Assembly (NCBI GenBank): GCA_016707585.1
Contig: JADJHL010000007.1
Span: forward strand, 1-43,365
Direction: 5' to 3'
Origin: Ignavibacteriales bacterium
GTDB taxonomy: Bacteria; Bacteroidota; Ignavibacteria; Ignavibacteriales; Ignavibacteriaceae
DNA length: 43,365 nucleotides
The position numbers were made by a program, and so were the translations under genes. Within the stretch, counting starts at the first letter, position 1, and every line of letters starts with the position of its first letter. Below, piece by piece: positions 8,010 through 16,984 of this stretch. A model generated the notes under the pieces. The model was not told the DNA's origin. It did no database searches and saw nothing but the letters and a program-made list of their open reading frames with translations.

Positions 8010-9176
8010 ATGAAAACTAATTATGACATTGTGGTTGTAGGTGCTGGCCCAGCAGGAAGCATGGCTGCGCGGTTTGCTGCCGAGCAGGGTGTTTCTGTTT
8101 TGATGCTGGAGAAAGATCGTGATGTTGGTTATCCTGTTAGATGCGGTGAAGCAATTAGCAAAGCTGGAGTTGAAGAATTTATTCCGAGTGATGATAAATG
8201 GATTGCTGCAAAGATTAGTAAGTTTTCATTTAATGCTCCTGATGGTAGTGAAGCAATAATAGATTTTGGTGATGCCGGTTATGTTCTTGAACGAAGAAGT
8301 TTTGACTATGAGCTTGCAAGAACAGCCGCTGAAGCAGGAGCAGAAATTTTAACTCGTGCTTATGTTAATGGTTTGTTGTTTGATGATGGAAAAGTAAGCG
8401 GAGTAAAATATGAAATTAACGGCGAACAGAAAGAAGTAAAAGCAAAAATTGTAATTGCTGCTGATGGAGTTGAGTCTCGTGTTGGGCGCTGGGCAGGACT
8501 TGAAACACATGTTGATTTCCGTGATATGGAAAGTGCTGTGCAAATTACTGCTGCCAATATTCCTGTTGATCAGAGTACCCTTTACTTTTACTTTGGGCAG
8601 GATGTTGCACCAAACGGATACTTCTGGGTTTTTCCTAAAGGGCACAACAAAGCTAACATAGGGCTTGGTGTTAGCGGGTTAATCGGAAAGAAAAAATCTG
8701 CACAATCTTATCTTGATGATTTTATGAACAAGCATTATCCAAACGCACCTGTGCTTACAAAAATTGCCGGCGGAGTTCCGTGCTCAATTACGCTTGATAA
8801 AATTTCTGGTCCAGGTATTATGCTTGTTGGCGATGCTGCAAGACAGGTTAATCCATTGAGCGGCGGCGGAATTGCAAGTGGAATGATAGGCGGAAAGATT
8901 GCGGGAACAATTGCTGGCGAAGCAATAAAACAAAACAAACTTGATCATATATTAACTTATGATAAAGCGTGGAATGACAGACTTGGTAAACGTCACGAAA
9001 CTTTTAACAGAATTAAAGAAGGCATTTATAATTTTTCTGATGATAAGTTTAACAGTATTGCACACTCAATTCTAAAAATTCCTATCGAAAAAAGAACGCT
9101 TGGCAAAGTGTTTACAACTGCGTTAATTAACAATCCATCTTTACTTGTTGATATAGCAAAAGTGTTTGTGGTTTAA
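8010..9176 (+). CDS. Geranylgeranyl-reductase-family FAD-dependent oxidoreductase
   Basis: Flavoprotein that reduces isoprenoid double bonds. The N-terminal dinucleotide fold VVVGAGPAGSMAARFAAEQG (residues 9-28), VRCGEAIS, the central YFWVFPKG with ANIGLGV, and the second FAD motif MLVGDAARQVNPLSGGGIASGM are the standard marks of the geranylgeranyl/digeranylgeranylglycerophospholipid reductase group. 388 residues fits. The CGE motif and ferredoxin association are like the archaeal lipid reductases, though bacterial members may act on menaquinone side chains or carotenoids; the substrate cannot be settled here. Lies downstream of the ferredoxin gene with the four-helix-bundle unit between. Confidence 0.88.
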   Translation: MKTNYDIVVVGAGPAGSMAARFAAEQGVSVLMLEKDRDVGYPVRCGEAISKAGVEEFIPSDDKWIAAKISKFSFNAPDGSEAIIDFGDAGYVLERRSFDYELARTAAEAGAEILTRAYVNGLLFDDGKVSGVKYEINGEQKEVKAKIVIAADGVESRVGRWAGLETHVDFRDMESAVQITAANIPVDQSTLYFYFGQDVAPNGYFWVFPKGHNKANIGLGVSGLIGKKKSAQSYLDDFMNKHYPNAPVLTKIAGGVPCSITLDKISGPGIMLVGDAARQVNPLSGGGIASGMIGGKIAGTIAGEAIKQNKLDHILTYDKAWNDRLGKRHETFNRIKEGIYNFSDDKFNSIAHSILKIPIEKRTLGKVFTTALINNPSLLVDIAKVFVV

Positions 9177-9190
9177 CAAATAACTTTTGA

Positions 9191-9219
9191 TTGACATTAC
9201 GAAACTGGTTTCTTACTTT
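9191..9219 (+). promoter_or_regulatory. Putative promoter of the T9SS secreted protein
   Basis: TTGACA at 9191-9196 and TACTTT at 9214-9219 with a 17-base spacer, in the gap between the reductase stop and the ATG at 9246. The -10 part also partly fits the TAnnTTTG form used in Bacteroidota. Prediction by pattern only. Confidence 0.35.
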
Positions 9220-9221
9220 AC

Positions 9222-9242
9222 AACCCCTTATTTTAAGGGGTT
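9222..9242 (+). promoter_or_regulatory. Hairpin whose 3' arm holds the ribosome-binding sequence of the next gene
   Basis: AACCCCTT (9222-9229), a five-base loop, then AAGGGGTT (9235-9242): a perfect 8-bp stem. AAGGGG in the 3' arm lies five bases before the ATG at 9246, the position of a Shine-Dalgarno site, so the folded form would hide it. It could also be an incidental or terminator-like stem after the reductase gene. Confidence 0.5.
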
Positions 9243-9245
9243 CTT

Positions 9246-10946
9246 ATGAAAAGAATAATTTTAACTTTTGCAGTACTTATTATTTCCTTCATTCATGTCA
9301 AAGCACAATGGACTGATCTAAGTCCAAATTTACCAGACAGTATAGAAAATATTTCAGATATTTATTTTTTGACTGAGGAAATAGGATTAATTTCTTGTAA
9401 AAATCTATCGATATGGCCAAATTTTCAAAGATATATTTACAGAACGACAGATGGTGGAGGAAGTTGGTTAATATCATTTCACGATATTGTAAATCAGCAA
9501 GAAAATTATAAGTTTAATTTTATTAATCCTGATACAGGTTGGGCATTTTCCGAAAATAAATTATTAAAAACTACAGATGGAGGCCAGTCTTGGAGTCTGC
9601 AGTCTTTACCCGTATTCCCATCTCCTATGATATTAAAGATTTATTCAATTCACTTTATCAATAATGATACTGGTTGGGCTGGAGGAGTGGTAATAATCAG
9701 TCAATATCCAAATGATGTGAGGAATGATATAATATTTAGAACTACAGATGGAGGAACTAGCTGGTTAAATGTGTTTCAAATTCAGGCTGTAATGGGCATT
9801 CGTAAAATATTTTTTGCACCTGGAAATAGGGGATATGCCACAAATTCAGAATTTTTTTATAGAACCTATAATGGTATTAATTGGGCAAAAATTAATAATT
9901 CAGTCCATAATTCTGATTTTATTTTTACGGACCAATCAAATGGTTGGGCTGTTGGTTTTGACTATACTAATTCAAAGATTTCCAAAACTTCCAATAGTGG
10001 AAACATATGGAATCAACAATACACCCTTCCCGATACCGCATTAAATCGTCTCTTTTTTATCAATTCAATGAAAGGATTTTGTGTTGGTGATCATGGAAAA
10101 ATCCTTTTCACAAGCGATGGTGGTTTAAATTGGAAAAATGAATACATAGGAACTAATTGTAATTTAAAAGCCATAAATTTTCTAAATGAACAAATTGGTT
10201 ATTGTGGCGGGCAGAATTATTTATTTAAAACAACAAATGGTGGTTCTGTAACCAATCAAATAGTTTTTTCTGAAGATAGTATTTACATCCCAACACTTTC
10301 TGATTCAGGTTTTACAAAAATTGTTAACTCTTCAGATTACCCCGTAAGAATAGATTCAATAATTTCGGTTGGTTCTTTTTATGGTTACTGGGGTAATTTT
10401 AGTAAACCCGGTTTTGAATATCCATTTTATCTTTTCCAAACAATGCCTGGATTTATGGGCGATACATTAGGAATTATAATACTTCCACACGATTCTATAA
10501 ATGTTTCTTTCTTCAATGTAGATCTATGTCCGATATGTGATTATGAAGTTCAGGATTATTTTAAAGACACTTTAAAGTTTGTATTTACTTTTATTGATGG
10601 AAATGTTTATTCGTTCAACAAATCAATTCCAATTAGCGGAGAAGGACATCCTTCTGATATTGTGGACGAAGACGTTTTACCAAGTAAATTTATTCTTGAA
10701 CAAAACTACCCAAACCCATTTAACCCAAGCACCTGTATTCAGTATGCAATAAGCAGTAGGCAATTTGTTACGTTAAAAGTTTATGACGTTCTTGGTAATG
10801 AAGTTGCAACATTGGTTAATGAATATTGCAATGCTGGAAATTATGAAGTAGATTTTGATGCTGGTAAAATAGCGAGCGGAGTTTACTACTACCAGCTAAA
10901 GACTGGTGATTTTGTTGAAACAAAAAAGATGATTTTGCTAAGATAA
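9246..10946 (+). CDS. Secreted Ycf48-like beta-propeller protein with T9SS type A sorting domain
   Basis: 566 residues. Residues 1-20 form a signal peptide ending at VKAQ. Repeats of the form TTDGG.SW (for example near residues 66, 104 and 170) mark a Ycf48/BNR-type beta-propeller over roughly residues 20-340. A beta-rich middle follows. The last 85 residues (LEQNYPNPFNPST, then VYDVLGNEVATLVNE, GVYYYQL, KKMILLR) are a type IX secretion sorting domain, so the protein is moved across the outer membrane and anchored or released at the surface. Function of the propeller is unknown. Monocistronic by position; its ribosome site lies in a hairpin. Confidence 0.9.
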   Translation: MKRIILTFAVLIISFIHVKAQWTDLSPNLPDSIENISDIYFLTEEIGLISCKNLSIWPNFQRYIYRTTDGGGSWLISFHDIVNQQENYKFNFINPDTGWAFSENKLLKTTDGGQSWSLQSLPVFPSPMILKIYSIHFINNDTGWAGGVVIISQYPNDVRNDIIFRTTDGGTSWLNVFQIQAVMGIRKIFFAPGNRGYATNSEFFYRTYNGINWAKINNSVHNSDFIFTDQSNGWAVGFDYTNSKISKTSNSGNIWNQQYTLPDTALNRLFFINSMKGFCVGDHGKILFTSDGGLNWKNEYIGTNCNLKAINFLNEQIGYCGGQNYLFKTTNGGSVTNQIVFSEDSIYIPTLSDSGFTKIVNSSDYPVRIDSIISVGSFYGYWGNFSKPGFEYPFYLFQTMPGFMGDTLGIIILPHDSINVSFFNVDLCPICDYEVQDYFKDTLKFVFTFIDGNVYSFNKSIPISGEGHPSDIVDEDVLPSKFILEQNYPNPFNPSTCIQYAISSRQFVTLKVYDVLGNEVATLVNEYCNAGNYEVDFDAGKIASGVYYYQLKTGDFVETKKMILLR

Positions 10947-10954
10947 GATTTATG

Positions 10955-11030
10955 GTACACTGATTTTTATGATTGGTTAAGATTTATTAAGATCAGTTTT
11001 CATCATAGTTGATCATAACAATCAGTGTAC
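10955..11030. repeat. Long imperfect hairpin between convergent genes
   Basis: GTACACTGATT (10955-10965) is exactly complementary to AATCAGTGTAC (11020-11030), and pairing continues inward with mismatches (TTATGAT against ATCATAA). It fills the 94-base gap between the converging stop codons, so it may act as a two-way terminator, but its length suggests a dispersed repeat. There is no T run at either end. Confidence 0.6.
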
Positions 11031-11040
11031 TATTGTGTTT

Positions 11041-13317
11041 CTAGAATTCTGCACTAACTCCAATTGATGGAAGAATACCGATTGAAGATGATTCATCAAC
11101 TTTCATTTCACGTCTATCCCAACGTATTCCGCTTGCATTTTTTTGATTGTAAATGTTTTGTATATCAAGATAAGTTATCAAGGTCCAGCCGCTAAAGTAC
11201 CAGCGTTTATCGACTCTAACATCAAGGCTGTGTGAGGATTTAATTCTTGCTGTGTTATAGTTTGCAATATCTTGACTTCCATCAGAGTTGAACGGTGTGT
11301 AAGGTTTTCCACTTGCAAATCTGAGCTTAGAGCTAACTTCCCAGAATTCATTAAACTTATAACCTCCGCTTAAATTTATGATCCAGTTTTGATCATAACT
11401 TCCCGATCTTTCAATTCCATCTAAAGAAGTATAATTGGATTTGCTGTAAGTGAAACTAAAAATTCCGTAGTAAGGAATATCGGAAAGTTTTTTCTGGATT
11501 GATAACTCAACTCCGCGAGCTTTTCCAAACCCGGCATCAACTAAAGGCTCTAATCCAAATGATGAGTAGTTGTCATCACTACCTGAAAATCCTGCGCCTG
11601 TGTTTGCAAGAACAAGATAAGGTCTTATAGTACTTGTTGGATAATTTTTATAATCTTTATAAAATGCTTCAACTTTTAGCAATGCATCGGCAGAAATTCT
11701 ATGATCAAATCCCAAAACAAATTGGTTAACCTGAATCATTTTTAAATCTTTATTGCTTTCAAATGCTTCAAGCCAGATGTATGATGGAGATTGATTATAA
11801 ATTCCTGTACTAAAATTTAAATTTGTTAAATCAGTTAATGCATAAGAGAGTGAAAGTCGTGGACTGAAATAAACTTTTTTATTTAGTGCGGTAAAAATAT
11901 CTGAGCGAACACCAACATTTGCGGTAAGTTTATTGAATAGCAAAGTGTTGTAGTTTGTGTAAACACCAAACTTGGTATAATTGTTTTCTGATTTTAGTGA
12001 AGTGACAGGAAGCGAATCACCAAATGAAGTAAAAAATGTTGGGAAAAGAATATCAAAATCTGCTTCAATTAATTTTGCTGTTCCTCCAATGCTAATTTCA
12101 GAAGTTTTGGAGAGTTTAAAAACTAAATCTGCGCGTAACGAATTTTCTTCTTCCTTAGATTTATTTGTAAAAAGCGGATTTAAAAGTGAATCACTTTGCC
12201 TGCTATCATAATCAACATAATTTCTGCTAAGGGCAAGATTAAAAAATCCATTTGTAAATAAATGCCTGTAAGTAAATCCTGCAACATATTGTACCTGATC
12301 CGTACCAAGAATTCTTGAGTTATCAAATCGCTGTTCAGCATCATCGTTAAAAAATTTTACATTATCAAAAGCACTTATAAATACAAAGCTGAATGCATCA
12401 CTGCTGTGTGGACTGAAATCAGCTTTTAGTAAAACGTCATAATATTCCGGAACAAAAGAAAAGTTTGCTGCTTTAAAAATAAAATCAAGATAGCTTCTTC
12501 TTGCAGAAAAAATGAAGTTAGAACTTTGTGTAATTGGTCCCTCTAAGTTTAATCCAAATTGTGATGCAGAGATTGTTGCTTTCCCACCAAATCTATCTTC
12601 TCTTCCATTCCTAAGATCAATATTTAATACAGATGAAAGTTTATCACCATACAAAGAAGAAAATCCACCGGTTGAAAAGGAAGTTTCTCTAACAAAATCT
12701 AAATTAACATAACTCAGTGGTCCACCGGTTGCGCCTTGAGTTCCAAAGTGATTAATATTTGGAACTTCAATTCCATTTATAAGATAAAGATTTTCTGATG
12801 GTGCGCCGCCGCGAACAATTAAATCATTTCTTCCTGCATCAGCTTGTGCAACTCCAGGCAATATTGATAAAGCACGAACAACATCTTCAAATCCACCCGG
12901 ACTTCTTCTGATTTCTTCGTAACTAAAATTTCTTATGCTGTTAACTTCAAGTGGATCTTTACGGAAATAATCACTTGTTACAGTAACTCCTTCAAGTTCT
13001 ATTGCTTGCGGAGTTAATTCAAAATTAACTTCAGTTGGTTTAGAAGTTAATAGAACAACATCTGTTTTTGTTTGTGTATTATATCCAACAACTGAGGCTC
13101 TAACCTGATATGTGTTTACAGGAATATTATCTATTTTAAAGTAGCCATTTGCATCAGTAGCAGATCCAAAATTTGTTTCCATTATCACAACGTTGGCAAA
13201 TGGAATTGGTTGTTTGGTAATGAAATCAAAAACTCTACCGTAAATTCCGCCAATAGGATTTTGAGCAAAAAGTTGGTCTGATAAAATTATGATAACAAAT
13301 AAAGCGGTTTTTTTCAT
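11041..13317 (-). CDS. TonB-dependent outer membrane receptor with carboxypeptidase-like N-terminal domain
   Basis: 758 residues. Signal peptide residues 1-19 (ends LFAQ). A carboxypeptidase-D regulatory-like beta domain covers about 22-110 (GGIYGRVFDFITKQPIPFAN). The plug follows (SPGGFEDVVRALSILPGV, LIVRGGAPSENLYLINGIEV), then a beta-barrel to the end, finishing in phenylalanine as outer membrane proteins do. It imports an unknown ligand with energy from TonB/ExbBD, none of which is encoded here. Shorter than SusC transporters and without a SusD partner, so polysaccharide uptake is not indicated. Upstream ATG 13317 is well supported by the signal peptide. Confidence 0.93.
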   Translation of the reverse strand: MKKTALFVIIILSDQLFAQNPIGGIYGRVFDFITKQPIPFANVVIMETNFGSATDANGYFKIDNIPVNTYQVRASVVGYNTQTKTDVVLLTSKPTEVNFELTPQAIELEGVTVTSDYFRKDPLEVNSIRNFSYEEIRRSPGGFEDVVRALSILPGVAQADAGRNDLIVRGGAPSENLYLINGIEVPNINHFGTQGATGGPLSYVNLDFVRETSFSTGGFSSLYGDKLSSVLNIDLRNGREDRFGGKATISASQFGLNLEGPITQSSNFIFSARRSYLDFIFKAANFSFVPEYYDVLLKADFSPHSSDAFSFVFISAFDNVKFFNDDAEQRFDNSRILGTDQVQYVAGFTYRHLFTNGFFNLALSRNYVDYDSRQSDSLLNPLFTNKSKEEENSLRADLVFKLSKTSEISIGGTAKLIEADFDILFPTFFTSFGDSLPVTSLKSENNYTKFGVYTNYNTLLFNKLTANVGVRSDIFTALNKKVYFSPRLSLSYALTDLTNLNFSTGIYNQSPSYIWLEAFESNKDLKMIQVNQFVLGFDHRISADALLKVEAFYKDYKNYPTSTIRPYLVLANTGAGFSGSDDNYSSFGLEPLVDAGFGKARGVELSIQKKLSDIPYYGIFSFTYSKSNYTSLDGIERSGSYDQNWIINLSGGYKFNEFWEVSSKLRFASGKPYTPFNSDGSQDIANYNTARIKSSHSLDVRVDKRWYFSGWTLITYLDIQNIYNQKNASGIRWDRREMKVDESSSIGILPSIGVSAEF

Positions 13318-13419
13318 GTTTGATCTAAAAGTTTATTTTTTGATTATTAAACAAATGTGTGCAAAAAAAGTTCAATTTATCTAAATCATAAATAATTTTA
13401 GGCTTAAACTAAATTGTTA

Positions 13420-13427
13420 TATCTTTG
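13420..13427 (+). promoter_or_regulatory. TAnnTTTG-type -7 box upstream of the histidine kinase
   Basis: TATCTTTG fits the Bacteroidota -7 consensus and sits about 22 bases before the predicted ATG at 13450. No clear TTTG -33 element was found at the usual distance, so this is a partial match. Confidence 0.35.
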
Positions 13428-13449
13428 ACGTAGAGAATAATTGACAATT

Positions 13450-15017
13450 ATGATGCCCCGAATAAAAAATAATAACATATCAAAAGCTAACGAAAAAACA
13501 CAAAAGGATACATTTCTTAGCGGTGTAACTGAAAAAAAACTCTTAACCGAAGAACAAAATAATGTACTTTGTGAAATTGCAAGAGAGTTTGATGATCAGT
13601 TTCACTATTTGTTAACGATTAAGGATGATAAGCTTGAAATGTTTTATTCACCCGGGGTAAAAAAAGTTACAGGTTTTAAACCAGAAGAGTTGATTAAGTT
13701 TAATTCGCTGGGAAGAGAAATGGTTCACGAAGATGATTTGCCTGAAATCAAGAAAAAACTTTATAAATTAGAAAATGGCAAAACAACATCGCTCGAGTTG
13801 ATTTATCGTTATAGAAAAAAAGATGGGAAAATTATCTGGTTGAAAGAGCAGATAAAATCAGAAAAAAAAAAAAAGGTAAAGATTCAAAAAGGACTTGTTG
13901 TTGAAATAACTCAATTCAAAAAAAATGAAGCTGACTCAGCTGAGATTATAAATACACTTTCCGCTGAAATAACAGCTCGTGATAATTTCCTTTCAATTCT
14001 TTCTCACGATTTACGCGCACCTTTTTCCAGCATCCTTGGGTTTACAGAAATCTTACTAAGTGAAGCCCAACTTACAGATGCTGAGCGAATTGAGTATCTA
14101 AACTATATTAATGATTCTTCAAGCAACCAGTTACAGCTTGTAAATTACCTGCTGGATTGGTCCAACCTTCAAACAGGTAGAATGAATTTGGTTCCACAAA
14201 GAGTTCAGGCACAAGGGCTTGTGTTTAATTGCATTTCTGCGCTTACCGGAATAGCGATGAGAAAAACATTGACATAAAAGTTAATGTGCCAGAAACAATT
14301 TTTATAGAAACTGATGAAAGATTGATGATGCAGGTTATCACTAATCTTGTTAGTAATGCTATAAAATTTTCAGAGGATGGAAAAACAATTAAAATCTTTG
14401 CTGATAGATTTAACAACCAGCTTGTAGAGTTTGTTATCAAAGATGAAGGGGTTGGAATACCTGATCATTATCAACAAAGGATATTTAAGTTTGAAAAAAT
14501 GTTTTCTACCAGAGGAACTCGTGGAGAAAAAGGAACCGGCCTTGGGTTATCACTTGTTAAAGAAATTATAGAAAGACACAAAGGGCAAATCTGGTTTTAC
14601 TCAAAAGAAAAGGCTGGCAGTGAATTTCACTTTACTGTGCCAAGTTCTGAGAATACAATTTTGTTAGTCGAAAATAATCAGAAAGAGTTTAGAGTTCTTG
14701 AAAAAACAATCAAAGAAAATTTTCCTACATTTAAATTTGTTGGTACAGATAATGGGTTTGAAGCAATAAACATAGTACTTAAACAACATCCCTCACTTAT
14801 TATATCTTCACATGATTTACCATTAATGAATGGTGTGCAATTTATAAAATCCATATTGCGTGGCGATAAAAAATTCTATGCCCCAATTGTTGTACTTACA
14901 GAATCACACGATCAATCATTATTTAAAATATATAATGATCTGGGAATAAAATCTGTAATTGCCAAACCAATTGATCTAAAATATTTTAACCGAGAAATAA
15001 CTGCGGTTTTAAGCTAA
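13450..15017 (+). pseudogene. PAS-domain hybrid histidine kinase with degenerate receiver, one-base frameshift
   Basis: Sensor kinase in two overlapping frames, 13450-14277 and about 14229-15017. Order: PAS3-like domain (about residues 45-155, GVKKVTGFKPEELI), HisKA with H-box ILSHDLRAPFSSILGF (His about 186), then the ATPase domain with N box LVSNAIKFSEDGK, G1 DEGVGIPD and G2 GEKGTGLGLSLV, then a receiver-like domain. Inserting one A in the A5 run at 14262-14266 restores RKNIDIKVNV and a protein of about 520 residues. The receiver keeps Thr (VLTE) and Lys (AKPI) but has Ser where the phosphoacceptor Asp is expected (IISSHDLPLMNG) and VEN in place of the acidic pair. No transmembrane segment. 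Possibly intact in life if the indel is an error. Confidence 0.85.
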
Positions 15018-15096
15018 ATCCGCTGATTTATCAATTCAATTTAAAAATTACTTTCACTATTTTTCAAATGTTAAACAAATTATATCGGAGGAACTC

Positions 15097-16431
15097 GTGA
15101 ATTTAGCAGTCGTTGGCACTGGTTACGTTGGTCTTGTATCTGGAACCTGTCTTGCAGAAACAGGAAACAATGTTATTTGTGTTGATATTGATGAAAATAA
15201 AATTGAAACAATGCGTAATGGCCACATACCAATATATGAACCTGGGCTTGAAGTTTTATTCTTAAGAAATATTGTAAAGAAAAGATTATCATTTACAACT
15301 GATTTAAATGATGCTATTCGTAAATCAGATGTGATCTTTTTATGTCTTCCAACTCCACAAGGCGGAGATGGTGCCGCAGATCTTAAATATGTTTTAAAAG
15401 TTGCCGATGATTTGGGATTGCTTTTTAAAGCTGAACCAAATTTAGGATTTAAAGTTTTAGTAGATAAAAGCACGGTTCCTGTTGGAACAAGCGATAGAGT
15501 TAGAGCCGCTGTTAGAAAACACGCTCCAAATTTTGATTTTGATGTTTGTTCAAATCCGGAATTTTTGCGTGAAGGTATTGCTGTTGAAGATTTTATGAAA
15601 CCTGAAAGAGTTATCGTTGGGACAAGTAATGACAAAACAAAAAAAGTTATGGAACAGCTTTACGAACCATTTGTACGCACAGGAAATCCCGTTTACTTTA
15701 TGGATGAAAAATCGGCTGAAATGACAAAGTATGCTGCAAACTCATTTATTGCGATGAAGATATCTTTTATGAATGAGATTGCAAGGCTTTGCGAATTAAC
15801 AGGCGCACAGGTTGATAACGTTAGATTGGGAATTGGCTCAGATTCCAGAATTGGTAAACGATATTTATTTCCTGGCATTGGTTATGGTGGCTCTTGTTTC
15901 CCAAAAGATGTTCACGCTTTAGTTAATACTGCAAACGAAAATAAATACGATTTTAAAATTTTAAAATCAGTAATTGATGTGAACTATGATCAGGTAAAAC
16001 ATTTCTATAAAAAAATATCTAAACACTACAATGAAAATCTTAAAGGCAAACATTTTGCTCTTTGGGGATTAGCATTTAAACCAAATACTGATGATGTTCG
16101 TGAAGCACCTGCACATTATTTGATAAAATTATTATTAGACTCTGGTGCAACAGTTACTGCATATGATCCTGAAGCTAATCAAACAACAAAAGCTGTTCTT
16201 GGTGATATAATTAAATATGCTGAAACTTCTGAGGAAACTTTAGTTGATGCAGATGCATTGATCGTTGTAACAGAATGGAAAGAATTTCGTAATCCTGATT
16301 TTGCAGTCATTAAAAAATCATTAAAGGCTCCGGTTATCTTTGATGGAAGAAATCTTTATGATCTTGATAAACTTAATGATTTGAAATTTACTTATTACTC
16401 AATCGGCAGAACAGATATAATTAATAAATAA
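15097..16431 (+). CDS. ugd: UDP-glucose 6-dehydrogenase
   Basis: Cytosolic enzyme oxidising UDP-glucose twice with NAD+ to UDP-glucuronate, a precursor for surface polysaccharides. N-terminal Rossmann motif VVGTGYVGLVSGTCLAETG (residues 4-22), central dimerisation domain with CSNPEFLREGIAVEDFM, catalytic cysteine in GIGYGGSCFPKDV, and C-terminal FALWGLAFKPNTDDVREAP. 444 residues is typical. It starts with GTG at 15097, decided by the strong GGAGG (15088-15092) and by the Rossmann fold position. First gene of a tight + strand run; the NusG-like gene follows after three bases. Confidence 0.96.
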   Translation: MNLAVVGTGYVGLVSGTCLAETGNNVICVDIDENKIETMRNGHIPIYEPGLEVLFLRNIVKKRLSFTTDLNDAIRKSDVIFLCLPTPQGGDGAADLKYVLKVADDLGLLFKAEPNLGFKVLVDKSTVPVGTSDRVRAAVRKHAPNFDFDVCSNPEFLREGIAVEDFMKPERVIVGTSNDKTKKVMEQLYEPFVRTGNPVYFMDEKSAEMTKYAANSFIAMKISFMNEIARLCELTGAQVDNVRLGIGSDSRIGKRYLFPGIGYGGSCFPKDVHALVNTANENKYDFKILKSVIDVNYDQVKHFYKKISKHYNENLKGKHFALWGLAFKPNTDDVREAPAHYLIKLLLDSGATVTAYDPEANQTTKAVLGDIIKYAETSEETLVDADALIVVTEWKEFRNPDFAVIKKSLKAPVIFDGRNLYDLDKLNDLKFTYYSIGRTDIINK

Positions 16432-16434
16432 TTT

Positions 16435-16944
16435 ATGGGGATAAATAATTCTAGAAGCTGGTTCGCTCTTGTTGTTAAATCGCAAAGCGAATTTAAAGCT
16501 GAAGAAGAGTTAAATAATCTTGGGGTCCAAAGTTATCTGCCCGTTACTATTGCAATAAGAAAATGGAGTGATAGAAAAAAAGAAATAAGCGTACCTATAA
16601 TAAAAGGTTATATTTTTATTTATGCTTCTGAAAAAGAAAGACTTTATTCTTTAGAACAAAAATCTATTGTTAAATGTTTGTTTGATGGTGGAAGACCAGC
16701 AGCTATACCTGAATGGCAGATTGAAAACCTTAAGAAAATTTTAGAGTATAAATCTGAAGTAATTGTTGAAAATTATTTAGTGGCGGGTGATTCCGTTAAA
16801 ATCATTGAAGGACCGTTTGAGGGAGTTGTTGGAATTCTTCAATCATCTGGAAAAGAAAGAACGCTTTCTGTTTCTATTGATTTGATTCATAGAAGTGTTG
16901 TAGTTCATCTTTCAAGCGAGAGCGTTGCAAAAGCTTTAGATTAA
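16435..16944 (+). CDS. NusG-like specialised transcription antiterminator (UpxY/RfaH type)
   Basis: 169 residues. An NGN domain (SWFALVVKSQSEFKAEEELNNLG, then VPIIKGYIFIYA) is followed by a KOW motif (AGDSVKIIEGPFEGVVGIL). The normal housekeeping NusG is usually next to rplK and secE; this stand-alone gene directly after ugd is a NusG paralogue of the kind that loads onto RNA polymerase to extend transcription of exopolysaccharide operons (UpxY in Bacteroides). Here no polysaccharide cluster follows, so its target may be elsewhere. Translation is probably coupled to ugd because only three bases separate them. Confidence 0.88.
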   Translation: MGINNSRSWFALVVKSQSEFKAEEELNNLGVQSYLPVTIAIRKWSDRKKEISVPIIKGYIFIYASEKERLYSLEQKSIVKCLFDGGRPAAIPEWQIENLKKILEYKSEVIVENYLVAGDSVKIIEGPFEGVVGILQSSGKERTLSVSIDLIHRSVVVHLSSESVAKALD

Positions 16945-16984
16945 AAATCGTTTGTGTTATTAATGAGTTTAAGAGAATTATAAA

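Noticed and set aside
14229..15017. Second half of the kinase as a separate gene
   Set aside because: It starts in mid-domain and joins exactly with the first half after adding one A.
15123..15635. 170-codon minus-strand ORF inside ugd
   Set aside because: Opposite-frame shadow of a well conserved gene with no ribosome site.
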